DNA of 64,000 nucleotides from Planctomycetales bacterium 71-10 (GTDB lineage Bacteria; Planctomycetota; Planctomycetia; Isosphaerales; Isosphaeraceae): assembly GCA_001898385.1 (NCBI GenBank), contig MKTT01000110.1, forward strand, positions 1-64,000, given 5' to 3'. The notes below the pieces were generated by a model. It saw only the letters and a program-made list of their open reading frames with translations. It ran no database searches and had not been told where the DNA came from. Of the stretch, positions 32,701 through 40,944 are shown piece after piece. Made by a program: the position numbers and the translations under genes. The stretch's first letter is position 1. Each line of letters begins with the position of its first letter.

Positions 32701-35700
32701 TAGGGCTGGACGAACATCTGGATGAAGAAGCCGTCCGCGACGTCCGTGATGCTCAGGACGTCCGCCGGGAGGATGCCCTCGTTGGCGCCGGGCGACAGCA
32801 CGACGTCGTTCGCGGGCGAGAAGGTCGAGTCGATCGCCGGCCCGTTGGCGGCGTAGACGTTCGAGCTGATCGAGTTGTCCCGGCCCGACTGGATCACGAT
32901 CCCTTGCTGGGCGTTGTTGCGGACGTCGTTGGCCTGCCCGGCCGCGTCGCCGCCGATGACGTTCCCATTCGCACCCACGACGAGGACGCCGACGCCGGAG
33001 GATTGGCCGATCGTGTTCCCGTAGAGCACGTTCCGGGAGGCCGTCGCGCCGATGATCTGCACGCCGGCGGTCGTCGATCCGGTGACGACGTTGCCCAGAA
33101 CCTGGTTGTCCCCCGCCTGCACCAGCATGCCGACGCCGTTGCGGGTGAAGGTGGACGACGTCACCGAGTTCCCGCCGCCCAGGAGCTGGACGCCGATGGT
33201 GTTCTGGTCGAAGGTCACCCGCGTGACGAGCGTCGCGGCGACGGCGGGAGAGGCCGAGGCGGTCGTCAGGATGCGGACCGCCGTGCCGGTGAAGGACTGG
33301 AACGTCAGGTTCTGCAACGTGCTGCCGCCGGAGCCCAGGCCGAACAGCAGGCCGTCCTGATCGCCCCGGATCGTGACCGGGTCGCCCGTGCCGTCGATCT
33401 TGACGGATCGAGCGACCGTCGGGAGGGGGTGGGCCGAGACGTCGATGGTCCAGGAGGTGGGGTCGTTGGAAGGATCGTCGTCGTCGTCCCTGAGGGCGAA
33501 CGTGATCTTCGGCGCCTCGCCGCCCGAGATCGAGTTCGCGTTGTTGATCGCGTCCCAGAGCGACGTCCGGCCCGGGAGGTGGTCGAAGGCGACCGTGTCG
33601 ACGACCAGCAGGTTCGCCAGCGTGACCAGGTTGGAGAACCTCGACGAGCTGTTCGACCGGGTGACGGTGGCGACGATCGACGTGACGCCGGCGAGGTCGT
33701 CCTTCGGGACCCTCAGCTCCTTCGTCTCACCGACGATGGTCACCTGCTTGGCGAAGGTGCGAGCATCCTCCGTATATCCGTAGATCTGGAGGACGTCGCC
33801 GTCCACCAGCGGCGTGGTGAACCGGATCAGGATGTCGTCGCCGTCGGGCGAGGCGGTCTGGAGGTCGGGCGGCTGGACGCCGCCGTTGCCGCCCGACGGG
33901 ATCACGACATCCCCGTCGCTCACCGGCGGGGGGACCGGCGGCGTCGGGACGGGCACCTGGCCGTTCCGTCCTTCGAAGAGGTTGTACACGACGCTGTTCT
34001 GGGCCCCGGCCTGGATGAACACCCCGGCCTGCGCGTTGTCGCGGATCGTGTTGCCCCGCCCCTCCGCGCCGATCCTGTTGCCGGAAGCGTTCTGGACCAG
34101 CACGCCGACCGCGTTCGAGTCGAAGGTGTTCTCGTAGACCTCGTTCCCGGAGGCCCCCGCGCCGTCGATCAGGACGCCGGCCGTGGTCGAGGCCCGGAAC
34201 TCGTTGTTCAGGACCTGGTTGCCCGCCCCCCGGAGGGCGACGCCCAGGGCGTCGCCGTCGAAGACGCTCGTCTCGACGGTCACGCCGGCGGAGAGGATCC
34301 GGATCGCCGCCCCGCCGAAGCCCCGGAAGGTCAGGCCGTCGACGCGGCTGCCGTCGGTGGTGGCCGTGAAGACGAGGCCGTCGGCCGACGTCCCCCCCCC
34401 CGCGATCGTCAGGCTCGACGCCCCCGGGCCGTCGACGAAGGTCGGGGTGGTGATCGCCGGCAGGGGCGCGGAAGAGGCGTCGATGATCGAGCCGACGGGC
34501 AGGTTGAACGTGATCGTCTGCGACCCGCCGATCGAGTTCGCGTTGTTGATCGCGTCCCAGAGCGAGGTCTTGCCCGCCTCGCTCACCTTGTCCGTGTCGA
34601 CGACGAGCAGGCTCGTGATCGCCACCACGTTCGAAAACGCCGAGGTCCCCGAGGCGCGGGTCACCGTCACGACGACCGACGTGGCGGCCCCGAGCGAGGC
34701 GGCGGGGATGGTGATCTCCGACTGATCCGAGGCGATCGTCCGCTCGTCGGCGTAGGTGCGGGCCGCGTCGGTGAAGCCGTAGACCTGGACGACGTCGCCG
34801 GCCTGCAACGGGGTCGTGAACCGGATCCGAACGTCGGCCCCGCTCGGCGACGCGGTGAGGATCGACGGAGGCTGGACGCCCCCGTTGGCCCCGGCGGCGA
34901 CGTTGATGTCGCTGGCGGCGATCGGCGGCGCGCCGTTCGTCGCCAGGTAGGTATTGTATCGGATGACGTTGCCGGACCCGGCGAAGATCGCGACACCCGA
35001 GACATCGTTGCGGCCGATGACGTTCGCCGACTCCGCGGAGTCGCCGATCCGGTTCCCACCCGAGTTGACCACCTGGACGCCGTAGGCGTTGCCGTAGTCC
35101 TCGCCGCCGGGGCCGACGCCGATGCGGTTGCCCGCCACGACGTTCCCCGTCGCCGACGGGCCGGCGATCTGCACGCCCGCCACCGAGCTGTGGCCGATGA
35201 CGTTCCCGTCCCCGGCCGCCGTCCCGCCGATCGTGTTCGACGGGGCCCCGTTGATCTGCACCCCGTAGACGTCGGGCGCGGCGACGCCCGTCGGCGTCAG
35301 GCCGATCGTATTCCCCCGGACCAGGTTGTCCGTCGACGCGGCGCCCGCGATCGAGACCCCGGCGTTCGTCGAGTTGCCGATCGTGTTGCCGGCGCCCGGC
35401 TGACCGACCTGATTGCCGGCCGAGCGGAAGACCTCGACGCCGTCGTAGTTCGCAGCCGCCGCGCCGCCCAGCGTCGTGCCCAGGATGTTGGACCGGACCA
35501 CGCTCCCGGCCGCGGCGTCGAGGATCTGCACGCCGGCCGTCGAGCTGTTACCGATCCGGTTCGAGGCGACGAGGTTGGCCCCGGCCTCGACCACCAGGAC
35601 GCCGATGGGATTCCCCATCGCCCGGCCGTCGGCGTCGAAGCCGATCAGGTTCCCCTCGACCGAGTTGCCGGCGGCCTGCGCGCCCTGGATCCGCACGCCC

Positions 35701-36977
35701 GCCGACCCGCTGTTGCCGATCGTATTGCGGTCGGCGACCGTCGTCCCGCCCACGATCACCGAGCCGACGTCGCCCGACGTGCCGTCGAGCCACACGCCGA
35801 CGCCGTTGCCGAGGGGAGCCCCGGAATCGTCCGTGCCGAGGAAATTCCCCGAGATCGTCGCCCGGGCCGGCTGGCCCACGGGCAGGGCGGCCCCCGCGGA
35901 CCGCACGATGACGCCCGCGGTCGTCAGCCCGATCGTGTTCCCGGAGACGACCACGCCCGAGATCGCGGCCGCCGTGCCGTCGACCAGGACGCCGACCACC
36001 GTCGCCCGCGCGGGGACCGTCCCCGCCAGGCCGATGACGTTCGATCGCACCTGGACGCCCGTCGCGCCCGCGATCCTCACGCCGGCCGTCGACGCGTCGT
36101 CGATGGCGTTCCCCTCGACGACCGTGGCCGCGCCGGCCCCGACGCCCGACACGTCGATCCCGATCGGGTTCCCGGCCCCGCCAGCCCCGATGAGGTTGTC
36201 CTGCACGACGTTCCCCGTCGCCCCCGCGCCGGTGATCCGCACGCCCGCGACGGTGTTGAAGCCGATCGTGTTGGCACCGTCGACGCCGACCTGATTGGAC
36301 GGCGAACCGGAGATCAGCACGCCGACGGCGTTGCCCCGATTCCCTCCCGTGCCGTCCGTCCCGATCCGGTTGTCGAAGATCAAGTTGCCCGACGCCTGCG
36401 CGCCGGAGACCTCCACGCCGGCCCCGGTCGCGAAGCCGATGAGGTTGCCGTGGATCGAATTCGAGGCGGCCGACGAGGTCGAGCCGTCGATCAGCACGCC
36501 GCGGCCGACCGGCTCGGACGCCTCGCCGAGGGTGCTATCCCGGACCGTCACCCCATCGGCCCGGATCACGATCGCCGCGCCCGCGAGGTCCCGGATCGTC
36601 AGGTTTTGGGCCACGCTGGCGCCCGCGGTCGAGTCGAACCGGAACCCGTCGAACGACGTGCCGGCTCCGTCGATCACGACGCCCGATCCGCCGTCGACCG
36701 TGACCTGGCTGGTCAGCGCCGGCAGGGCCGTGGCCGGATCGAGTTGGACCGTCGCGACGCCGCTGTCGAACTCGATGACGTTGTCGACCCCCGAGGAGTC
36801 GCCGTTGGCCGCGTTGATCGCGGCGTAGAGCGTGCCGGGGCCCGTCCCCGTGGCGACCGTCACCAGGTGGGACGCCAGCAGCGTGCGATCCTCGACGATC
36901 TCGATCGCCGGCCTGGCCGCGACGCGCCGGGGGGGGAGGGCCTTGCGACGACGGGGGGAGGGCTTGGACCAGGTCAT
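26742..36977 (-). CDS. giant secreted right-handed beta-helix repeat protein (LEPR-XLL-type N-terminus)
   Basis: 3,411 residues. The N-terminus is basic and contains IEIVEDRTLLASH (about 25-37), close to the LEPR-XLL signal of giant planctomycete exported proteins. The rest is built of short repeats of the form N-x-IG-x-(N)-x-x-GV-x-I and GNVISGN, typical of right-handed parallel beta-helices. At least four capping-like modules restart the helix (TLYAAINAANGD, then two SLWDAINNAN and one SLRFAIEF). It is probably a cell-surface adhesin or wall component; carbohydrate-lyase activity is possible in this fold but no active site is evident. The gene is divergent from tssB across a 690-base gap. 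The ATG at 36977 has GAGG 10 bases upstream. Confidence 0.88.
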   Translation of the reverse strand: MTWSKPSPRRRKALPPRRVAARPAIEIVEDRTLLASHLVTVATGTGPGTLYAAINAANGDSSGVDNVIEFDSGVATVQLDPATALPALTSQVTVDGGSGVVIDGAGTSFDGFRFDSTAGASVAQNLTIRDLAGAAIVIRADGVTVRDSTLGEASEPVGRGVLIDGSTSSAASNSIHGNLIGFATGAGVEVSGAQASGNLIFDNRIGTDGTGGNRGNAVGVLISGSPSNQVGVDGANTIGFNTVAGVRITGAGATGNVVQDNLIGAGGAGNPIGIDVSGVGAGAATVVEGNAIDDASTAGVRIAGATGVQVRSNVIGLAGTVPARATVVGVLVDGTAAAISGVVVSGNTIGLTTAGVIVRSAGAALPVGQPARATISGNFLGTDDSGAPLGNGVGVWLDGTSGDVGSVIVGGTTVADRNTIGNSGSAGVRIQGAQAAGNSVEGNLIGFDADGRAMGNPIGVLVVEAGANLVASNRIGNSSTAGVQILDAAAGSVVRSNILGTTLGGAAAANYDGVEVFRSAGNQVGQPGAGNTIGNSTNAGVSIAGAASTDNLVRGNTIGLTPTGVAAPDVYGVQINGAPSNTIGGTAAGDGNVIGHSSVAGVQIAGPSATGNVVAGNRIGVGPGGEDYGNAYGVQVVNSGGNRIGDSAESANVIGRNDVSGVAIFAGSGNVIRYNTYLATNGAPPIAASDINVAAGANGGVQPPSILTASPSGADVRIRFTTPLQAGDVVQVYGFTDAARTYADERTIASDQSEITIPAASLGAATSVVVTVTRASGTSAFSNVVAITSLLVVDTDKVSEAGKTSLWDAINNANSIGGSQTITFNLPVGSIIDASSAPLPAITTPTFVDGPGASSLTIAGGGTSADGLVFTATTDGSRVDGLTFRGFGGAAIRILSAGVTVETSVFDGDALGVALRGAGNQVLNNEFRASTTAGVLIDGAGASGNEVYENTFDSNAVGVLVQNASGNRIGAEGRGNTIRDNAQAGVFIQAGAQNSVVYNLFEGRNGQVPVPTPPVPPPVSDGDVVIPSGGNGGVQPPDLQTASPDGDDILIRFTTPLVDGDVLQIYGYTEDARTFAKQVTIVGETKELRVPKDDLAGVTSIVATVTRSNSSSRFSNLVTLANLLVVDTVAFDHLPGRTSLWDAINNANSISGGEAPKITFALRDDDDDPSNDPTSWTIDVSAHPLPTVARSVKIDGTGDPVTIRGDQDGLLFGLGSGGSTLQNLTFQSFTGTAVRILTTASASPAVAATLVTRVTFDQNTIGVQLLGGGNSVTSSTFTRNGVGMLVQAGDNQVLGNVVTGSTTAGVQIIGATASRNVLYGNTIGQSSGVGVLVVGANGNVIGGDAAGQANDVRNNAQQGIVIQSGRDNSISSNVYAANGPAIDSTFSPANDVVLSPGANEGILPADVLSITDVADGFFIQMFVQPYAGQSGPFLARIQVYQQGTDKVMRPLTPAPRAAGDPYPAGVYMLTPGQVNNVWVRLQAADADLQTAITLTDFATNPVVEDPAGPDSPVDPGVLGNTNAFSALATPTPGNVVVNTADYDTDPDDDPDTEDGETPIPGSLRFAIEFSTEPIIYFRIPAYRANTWTIELKKQLDVNRKVTIDGWDTGTDPIRLADDFIQPVIFLEPSATSDGVGVVFNKGGGGGVLRGLQFTGFDTAVEVKADDVQLLGNVIFGDGMTGVGIQVTEGTRAQIGNLPYEVSVGGQAYRFNPRNVLGGLDRAIVVGTETAAAQNPKAFTNFIVNNQIGVYDFETYSNRLGIEVVDSPNNFIIDNIIGESTVAGVWLRGGKATWNRLAANQIGVASFLPLDQNIGNDVGVRVDAPDNIVGSIANWPGLGADARNLIGKNRVGIVVTAFGNTIAGNYIGTDSQGRNFGNTEAGISVENTPKDDKDKYNLIGATGDQRENVVGWNKIGIRLDHTSHAILANNFVGYSPFAGTPDTSNAGSLLVAGAAVPNEVGIRLDNATKNFIGPEFDPDPAKRRVSALLDNLLDGANLISSNRGSGIELGAGSASNVIRGNLIGRAELKVQRSEGGLVTTTGNVGAGIAIQKAGKNDIGDANASYLIGPSTLTVGLANLILGNQDGVTIDDASKNELIAGNQISQNVRDGVKVSGNLQGGASRIAQIVGNFIGVGFDGTSLTAYERPTGNGLSGVALEAGQGDASKEGFFAVEVTSNLISSNGLNGVGVRRTRNDDVASSSRILIGENIIGLSFNGDSRLATGEAFGNVLDGVRIADVAGVQVGQIRPGGGGWSNVISGNLGRGVEIYWTLKPSTVQNFIFNNLIGTDFSGRVPTETTKAPGNLSDGVFVYGDASTFIVANLIGGNRAAGVNVASTGEAFQGSAWIGANWIGTGPTGVVASNGSEGVFLTLLRAAGYGRVQVVDNVIGANRANGIHVQDSQYVAIRGNRIGDYGKMLAPDDQTALAGNYSNGVFINTSSYVLVGYRPDAVGARTPGQDGNTISGNRGSGVVISGTGDGASEANEIAANRIGADLEGVKAVANYNSGILISGSSGNLIDDNVISGNRLYGVVVSGSRNTEGGPASLAEQNRIVRNSIGVGAGGATLANSADGVFILNAAANWIGGGRGDRNVISGNDGQGIRIFGAASRGNVISANLVGLAADGATRLPNKGNGVTVDNAGPNTIGSQDVASRNVISGNGQSGIQISSTDGGSAGTWIVGNTIGLDENGTSAVANGANGVFLFGASGVEVSGNVVSGNSFDGVQIFSPSPSSKANSNRVYFNKIGTDPTGSNSGTAERPLGNQGNGVSIINGFGNLVGFGDDPQFLPEGGGVPSDALRNVVSGNANGVVVDMQAGYGGSPNPASLGSPNQISGNFIGLDATGKVNLGNKYAGVLLNNADGTVVGYAGGFTGPEADRRLPADSVIPAPGLASNVVSGNLQVGVHLTGTTAHAKIRGNYIGTDVDGRTYDAAGRGLDLSSSLAAVLVDSGARDNWIGGVAPDESVAVAGTGNLITQSRTRTVSDSPLVGVRINSIGAVGNHIQSNVIGLDATGSSGSNQIGVLLDNATDTTIGGAGAARNVITGNSVAGVEISGPLATRDTLFNNYIGTHANGTTRPAPRDPSGYPGYDPSQADGVLILQSSGNSVGSPGLGNLISGNGNGVNIASIDSDAPAASANYVVGNTIGTDASGMKPVPNFRAGVFITAAPNNQVVGNLISANGLAGIQIFGGRGQQGGQGNAAPLGTTIVGNTIGLNAAGQVDFSPSNGSAQIHSASDFPAVRLPDGITINLNAQQHGVVVIGASGNQIGLPGAQNRNTISGNTLTGVYVSKLDNALQSYATPVDNVVQNNSLRTNGIYGVFRYDAPNNPALESPSANANDFTGTPIPIGDFITGLNTQTPNNPAQSALLGNAPTTPTQPGRGRHRRPRATAPAAVTPARPAAIRRPGLALAARVRAR

Positions 36978-37094
36978 GGCGAATCAACCTCGCGGGTCGC
37001 TGTCGGCGTTGGGACGTGGATTCGACCGCCGGGGCCCCGGGCCGGCCCGTCCTTGACCATCGAGGGCCGCCGTTCGGGCGATCTGATTGCGTGC

Positions 37095-37124
37095 ATTATG
37101 TCATCGGCGTGATGCGGCCGCCAA
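37095..37124 (-). promoter_or_regulatory. candidate promoter for the giant beta-helix gene
   Basis: On the minus strand, TTGGCG (37124-37119) and CATAAT (37100-37095) are 18 bases apart in an AT-richer patch, about 118 bases upstream of the start at 36977. Confidence 0.4.
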
Positions 37125-37476
37125 GGAAATCCCGGCCTCGCCAGAGTCGCGGCGGAGGAGTGCCTGGATGATTCAATAGATTGTCAAATGCACGGATCGG
37201 CCCCGGCGCGATCCTCCTCCGGCCCCGATGCACCCCAAAGGATAGCCGACGTATCCCTCCGGAACAAGTTTCAACATCCCCGTCATCCAGGATTTCCTAT
37301 TTTACCGAGGGCAGCACTCGGGAGAAGGGCCGAGACGGCATGCAAGGGGGGTGGACGTCCGGCGAAAAACGTCGGATCGTCCGGAAGCGGGGTCACAAAC
37401 GGGCGGGATCGCCGCATTCTCCTGCGAAGCCGAGGATAGAGGAGAAAGGGATCGGGCCGGGCTGACGCTTTTTTTG

Positions 37477-37506
37477 GTTGCATCCCGCGGCGGCCCGCTC
37501 CAGAAT
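37477..37506 (+). promoter_or_regulatory. candidate promoter for the tssB operon
   Basis: TTGCAT (37477-37482) and CAGAAT (37501-37506) are 18 bases apart, just after a T-run and about 160 bases upstream of tssB. Weak match. Confidence 0.3.
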
Positions 37507-37667
37507 GTTCGGCCGGGTCGCGATTCGGCCGACGGCCCTCTCTCCGTGGCGGAGGGAACCCCCTTCCCCTTCGGCAGGCCGCCCGCCCGGGCCTCGGGGG
37601 CCGGCCGCATCGGCCGTGGCCGCGACCAGGATCCGAACGATCCCAAACATGTCAGAGGGCGCACGCC

Positions 37668-38222
37668 ATGCCGCGCGATGAGAGCCTCCAGCACAAACTC
37701 GACCGGGTCCGCCCGCCTCGCGTGCAGATCACTTACGACGTGGAGGTCGGCGGGGCGCAGGTCAAGAAGGAGCTGCCGTTCGTCCTCGGGGTGCTCGCCG
37801 ACCTCGGCGGCCATCTCGACCCCGACGCCCCGCCGCCGCCCGACTTGAAGGACGAGAAGCGCAAGTTCGTCGAGATCAACCGCGACAGCTTCGACAAGGT
37901 GATGAAGGGGATGAAGCCCCGGCTCGCGATGCGGGTGGACAACAAGCTGGAGAACGACGGCACGAAGCTGGGCGTGGAGCTGAAGTTCAACTCCATCGAG
38001 GACTTCGACCCGGCCCGGGTGGTCGAGCAGGTCGAGCCCCTCCGCAAGCTCCTGGAGGCGCGGAAGAAGCTCGCCGAGCTGAAGTCGAAGGTCGTCACCA
38101 ACGACCGCCTGGAGTCCCTGCTCCAGCGGATCATCCACGACGCCGACGCTCTGAAGCGCCTCGGCCGCGAGACGGGCCGCGCCGAGGCGCCCGAGGCCGC
38201 CAGCCCCGAGGAGGCCCGCTGA
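37668..38222 (+). CDS. tssB: T6SS contractile sheath small subunit TssB
   Basis: 184 residues, with typical TssB/VipA motifs: SLQHKLDRVRPPRVQITYDV near the N-terminus, KELPFVLGVLADL, FVEINRDSFDKVM, LKFNSIEDFDPARV and a helical C-terminus. With TssC it forms the cytosolic sheath whose contraction drives the Hcp tube outward. Length is close to the family norm. It is the first gene of the main operon and its stop overlaps the tssC start by one base (TGATG), consistent with strict co-translation. The start is the ATG after AGAGGGC. Confidence 0.95.
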   Translation: MPRDESLQHKLDRVRPPRVQITYDVEVGGAQVKKELPFVLGVLADLGGHLDPDAPPPPDLKDEKRKFVEINRDSFDKVMKGMKPRLAMRVDNKLENDGTKLGVELKFNSIEDFDPARVVEQVEPLRKLLEARKKLAELKSKVVTNDRLESLLQRIIHDADALKRLGRETGRAEAPEAASPEEAR

Positions 38223-39721
38223 TGAGCGCCGCCGAAGAACTCAAGGCCGCCGAGGCCGCGCCCGCCGCCGAGGCCGCGCCCGACGCCAACCTGCTCGACG
38301 AGATCCTCAAGGCCAACCGCGTGGGCGCCGGGGAGCCCGAGCTCCGCAAGTACCACTCGGACCTCGTCGGCCAGTTCGTCGAGGACATCATGGCCGGCGA
38401 GATGAAGGTCTCCGCCGACACCGAGCAGATGATCAACGAGCGGATCGCCGAGATCGACGCCCTGCTCAGCGACCAGCTCAACGAGATCATGCACCACCCG
38501 GACTTCCAGAAGCTGGAGGGCTCCTGGCGCGGGCTGCACTACCTGGTGCACGAGTCCGAGACCGGGACGATGCTCCAGATCCGGGTCCTCAACACCTCCA
38601 AGAAGGAGCTGCTGCGCGACCTGGAGCGGGCCAAGGAGTTCGACCAGAGCGCGCTGTTCAAGAAGATCTACTCGGCCGAGTTCGACATCTTCGGCGGCAC
38701 CCCCTACGGGGCCCTGATCGGCGACTTCGAGTTCGGCAAGCATCCCCAGGACCTGGCGCTGCTGCGGCGGATCTCGCAGGTGTCGGCGGCGGCCCACGCC
38801 CCGTTCATCTCGGCCGCCGCGCCCCAGATGTTCGGCTGGGAGAGCTTCGAGGAGCTGCCCCACACCCGCGACCTGGCCGAGATCTTCCGCTCCCGCGAGT
38901 ACGACAAGTGGAAGTCGTTCCGCGAGAGCGAGGACTCCCGCTACGTCGGCCTCACCCTGCCCCGCACCCTGATCCGGGCCCCCTACGGCCAGGCCACCGT
39001 CCCGGTCGAGGAGTTCAACTACGAGGAGGACGTGGACGGCCGCGACCACTCGAAGTACCTCTGGACCAACGCCGCCTACGCGATGGGGACCCGGATGACG
39101 GACGCCTTCGCCAAGTACGGCTGGTGCGCGTGGATCCGGGGGGTCGAGAACGGCGGCCTGGTCCAGGGCCTCCCGCTGCACAACTTCACGACCGACGACG
39201 GCGAGAGCACGAACAAGTGCCCGACCGAGGTCCAGGTGGGCGGCCGTCGCGAGCAGGAGCTGGCCGACCTGGGGTTCATCGGCCTGGCCCACTGCAAGAA
39301 CACCGACTACGCGGCGTTCTTCTCGGCCCAGTCGTGCCAGAAGCCGTTCGAGTACGACACCGACGCGGCCACGGCCAACGCCCGGCTGTCGACGCAGCTG
39401 CCGTACATCCTGATGACCTCGCGCTTCGCCCACTACCTCAAGGCCATCGCCCGCGACAAGATCGGCTCGTTCATGAGCCGGAAGGACTGCGAGCTGTGGC
39501 TGAACAACTGGATCACGAACTACGTGACGCCCGACGAGACGGCGTCCGAGAGCGTCAAGCGCGAGCGGCCCCTGTTCGAGGCGCGGGTCGCCGTCGAGGA
39601 CGACCCCCGGCGCCCGGGCTGCTACCGCGCGATCGCCCACCTCCGGCCCCACTACCAGCTCGAGAAGCTGTCCGTCTCCATGCGGCTGGTCTCCGAGCTC
39701 CCCGCGGCGGGGTCGAAGTGA
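38222..39721 (+). CDS. tssC: T6SS contractile sheath large subunit TssC
   Basis: 499 residues, close to the usual TssC/VipB length. Diagnostic stretches include VEDIMAGEMKVSADTEQMI, HHPDFQKLEGSWRGLHYLV, YGALIGDFEF, AAHAPFISAAAPQMF, PRTLIRAPYGQ, and the C-terminal KDCELWLNNWITNYV and LRPHYQLEKLSVSMRLVSEL. It pairs with TssB in the sheath. It starts one base inside the tssB stop, and a 123-base gap with GC-rich inverted sequence (about 39735-39763) separates it from hcp. Confidence 0.97.
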   Translation: MSAAEELKAAEAAPAAEAAPDANLLDEILKANRVGAGEPELRKYHSDLVGQFVEDIMAGEMKVSADTEQMINERIAEIDALLSDQLNEIMHHPDFQKLEGSWRGLHYLVHESETGTMLQIRVLNTSKKELLRDLERAKEFDQSALFKKIYSAEFDIFGGTPYGALIGDFEFGKHPQDLALLRRISQVSAAAHAPFISAAAPQMFGWESFEELPHTRDLAEIFRSREYDKWKSFRESEDSRYVGLTLPRTLIRAPYGQATVPVEEFNYEEDVDGRDHSKYLWTNAAYAMGTRMTDAFAKYGWCAWIRGVENGGLVQGLPLHNFTTDDGESTNKCPTEVQVGGRREQELADLGFIGLAHCKNTDYAAFFSAQSCQKPFEYDTDAATANARLSTQLPYILMTSRFAHYLKAIARDKIGSFMSRKDCELWLNNWITNYVTPDETASESVKRERPLFEARVAVEDDPRRPGCYRAIAHLRPHYQLEKLSVSMRLVSELPAAGSK

Positions 39722-39844
39722 CGTGAAGGATGAGCCCGCCGGCCGGCCCCCCGGCCGAGCCGGCGGCGACGAACGTGGCCTGGACCCAACCCTGGACGTC
39801 GAAGGTACGCCCGCGCCGGGGCGCGACACGGCGAGGAGAGAACG

Positions 39845-40330
39845 ATGGCAGTCGACTACTTCCTGAAGATCGACGGGATCGACGGCGAATCCGGCGACCA
39901 CAAGCACAAGAACGAGATCGAGCTGGAGTCCTGGAGCTGGGGCGAGACCCAGTCCGGCTCGCACGCCCACGGCGCCGGCGGCGGCGCGGGCAAGGTCGCG
40001 ATGCAGGACTTCCACTTCGTCATGAAGGTGAACAAGTCCTCGCCGAAGCTGATGCTCGCCTGCGCCAACGGCGAGCACATCAAGAAGGCCACGCTCACCT
40101 GCCGCAAGGCCGGCAAGGATCAGCAGGAATACCTCAAGGTCGACATGAGCGACATCCTCGTCTCCAGCTACCAGACCGGGGGCTCCGCCTCGAACGACGC
40201 CATCCCGATGGACCAGATCAGCCTGAACTTCACCAAGATCGAGATGGAGTACAAGCCGCAGAAGGCCGACGGCACGCTCGACGGCCCGATCAAGACCGGC
40301 TACGACGTCAAGCAGAACAAGAAGGTCTGA
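39845..40330 (+). CDS. hcp: T6SS tube protein Hcp (TssD)
   Basis: 161 residues, the expected Hcp size. It starts MAVDYFLKIDGIDGES and contains IELESWSWGETQ, MQDFHFVMKVNKSSPKL and the C-terminal INLNFTKI-like strand (ISLNFTKIEMEYKP). Hcp hexamers stack into the expelled inner tube and can carry effectors. No effector domain is fused here. A strong ribosome site (AGGAGA) precedes the ATG, and a stem-loop follows the stop, both fitting the need for more Hcp than baseplate proteins. Confidence 0.95.
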   Translation: MAVDYFLKIDGIDGESGDHKHKNEIELESWSWGETQSGSHAHGAGGGAGKVAMQDFHFVMKVNKSSPKLMLACANGEHIKKATLTCRKAGKDQQEYLKVDMSDILVSSYQTGGSASNDAIPMDQISLNFTKIEMEYKPQKADGTLDGPIKTGYDVKQNKKV

Positions 40331-40355
40331 CGGCCCGGCCTGCCGGACGATCGAC

Positions 40356-40390
40356 GAGGCGGGGCGGCCCCGACCGGGCGGCCCCGCCTC
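40356..40390 (+). terminator. stem-loop after hcp (attenuator or mRNA stabiliser)
   Basis: GAGGCGGGGC and GCCCCGCCTC pair around a 15-base loop, 26 bases after hcp and 36 bases before tssE. It has no T-run, so partial termination or 3'-end protection is more likely than full termination. Confidence 0.45.
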
Positions 40391-40425
40391 CGCGCCTGCG
40401 CCGAGCCCGATCCGGAGTGCGTGCG

Positions 40426-40914
40426 ATGGCCAAGGCCGCCGGCCCCCGCTTCCTCAATTCGCTCTGGGACCGCCTGACCGACCCCGAGCTGTCCCGCGCC
40501 GCGAGCCTGGAGACCTCCCAGGCCGCGAAGCTGGAGCGGCTGCGGCGCGAGGTGCTCGCGCACGTCGAGTGGCTCCTCAACTCCCGCTGCTGCTCCTCGC
40601 GGGCGGTCGAGGGCTCCGACGCCCTGCTGAAATCCTCGCTGGCGGCCTACGGCCTCCCCGACATCTCGGCGATCCGCGCCGGCGACCCGCGCGACCGCGA
40701 GCGGCTGGAGCGGACCCTGGGCGAGGTGATCGAGCGGTTCGAGCCCCGGCTCAAGGACGTGCGGGTCGAGTTCAACGCCGACCGCGACGCCACGGCCGCG
40801 ACGCTGCACTACCGGGTGTCGGCCGTCATCAAGGTTCGGCCGATCGCCCAGCCGATCCAGTTCGACACGGTCCTCGACCTGGGCGGCAAGGCCACGGTCG
40901 TCGGCCCCGGCTGA
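40426..40914 (+). CDS. tssE: T6SS baseplate wedge protein TssE (gp25-like)
   Basis: 162 residues. It carries the gp25/TssE pattern: FLNSLWDRLTDPE at the start, VLAHVEWLLNSRCCSS (the LLN-R motif), SLAAYGLPDISAI, ERTLGEVIERFEPRLKDVRV, and a final strand FDTVLDL. TssE sits in the cytosolic baseplate and starts sheath polymerisation. Homology begins at the ATG at 40426; a longer open frame upstream overlaps hcp and is ignored. tssF follows after 30 bases. Confidence 0.92.
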   Translation: MAKAAGPRFLNSLWDRLTDPELSRAASLETSQAAKLERLRREVLAHVEWLLNSRCCSSRAVEGSDALLKSSLAAYGLPDISAIRAGDPRDRERLERTLGEVIERFEPRLKDVRVEFNADRDATAATLHYRVSAVIKVRPIAQPIQFDTVLDLGGKATVVGPG

Positions 40915-40944
40915 TCCGACCGACCGCCGCCCGGAGGCCCCGAG

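Larger units (their letters stand above)
36978..37667. other. 690-base divergent intergenic region upstream of the T6SS operon
   Basis: It lies between the giant beta-helix gene (minus) and tssB (plus). Stretches at ~37085-37200 and ~37260-37310 are clearly AT-richer than the surroundings, and a run of seven T lies at 37468-37474. Candidate promoters on both strands are listed separately. Small open frames here show no homology I recognise and no good ribosome site, so I call no gene. Confidence 0.5.

Noticed and set aside
26742-36977. CRISPR-like regular repeats
   Set aside because: The periodicity is imperfect, codon-phased and gives beta-helix repeats in the protein; there are no identical direct repeats with unique spacers.
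26844-37112. Uninterrupted plus-strand frame of 3,422 codons antisense to the beta-helix gene
   Set aside because: Its translation is Arg/Asp/Val-rich with no domain or signal; it is the complement of a GC-rich repetitive gene whose codon pattern avoids stops on the other strand.
36978-37667. Small ORFs in the region before tssB
   Set aside because: Overlapping short frames without ribosome sites, signal peptides or recognisable motifs.
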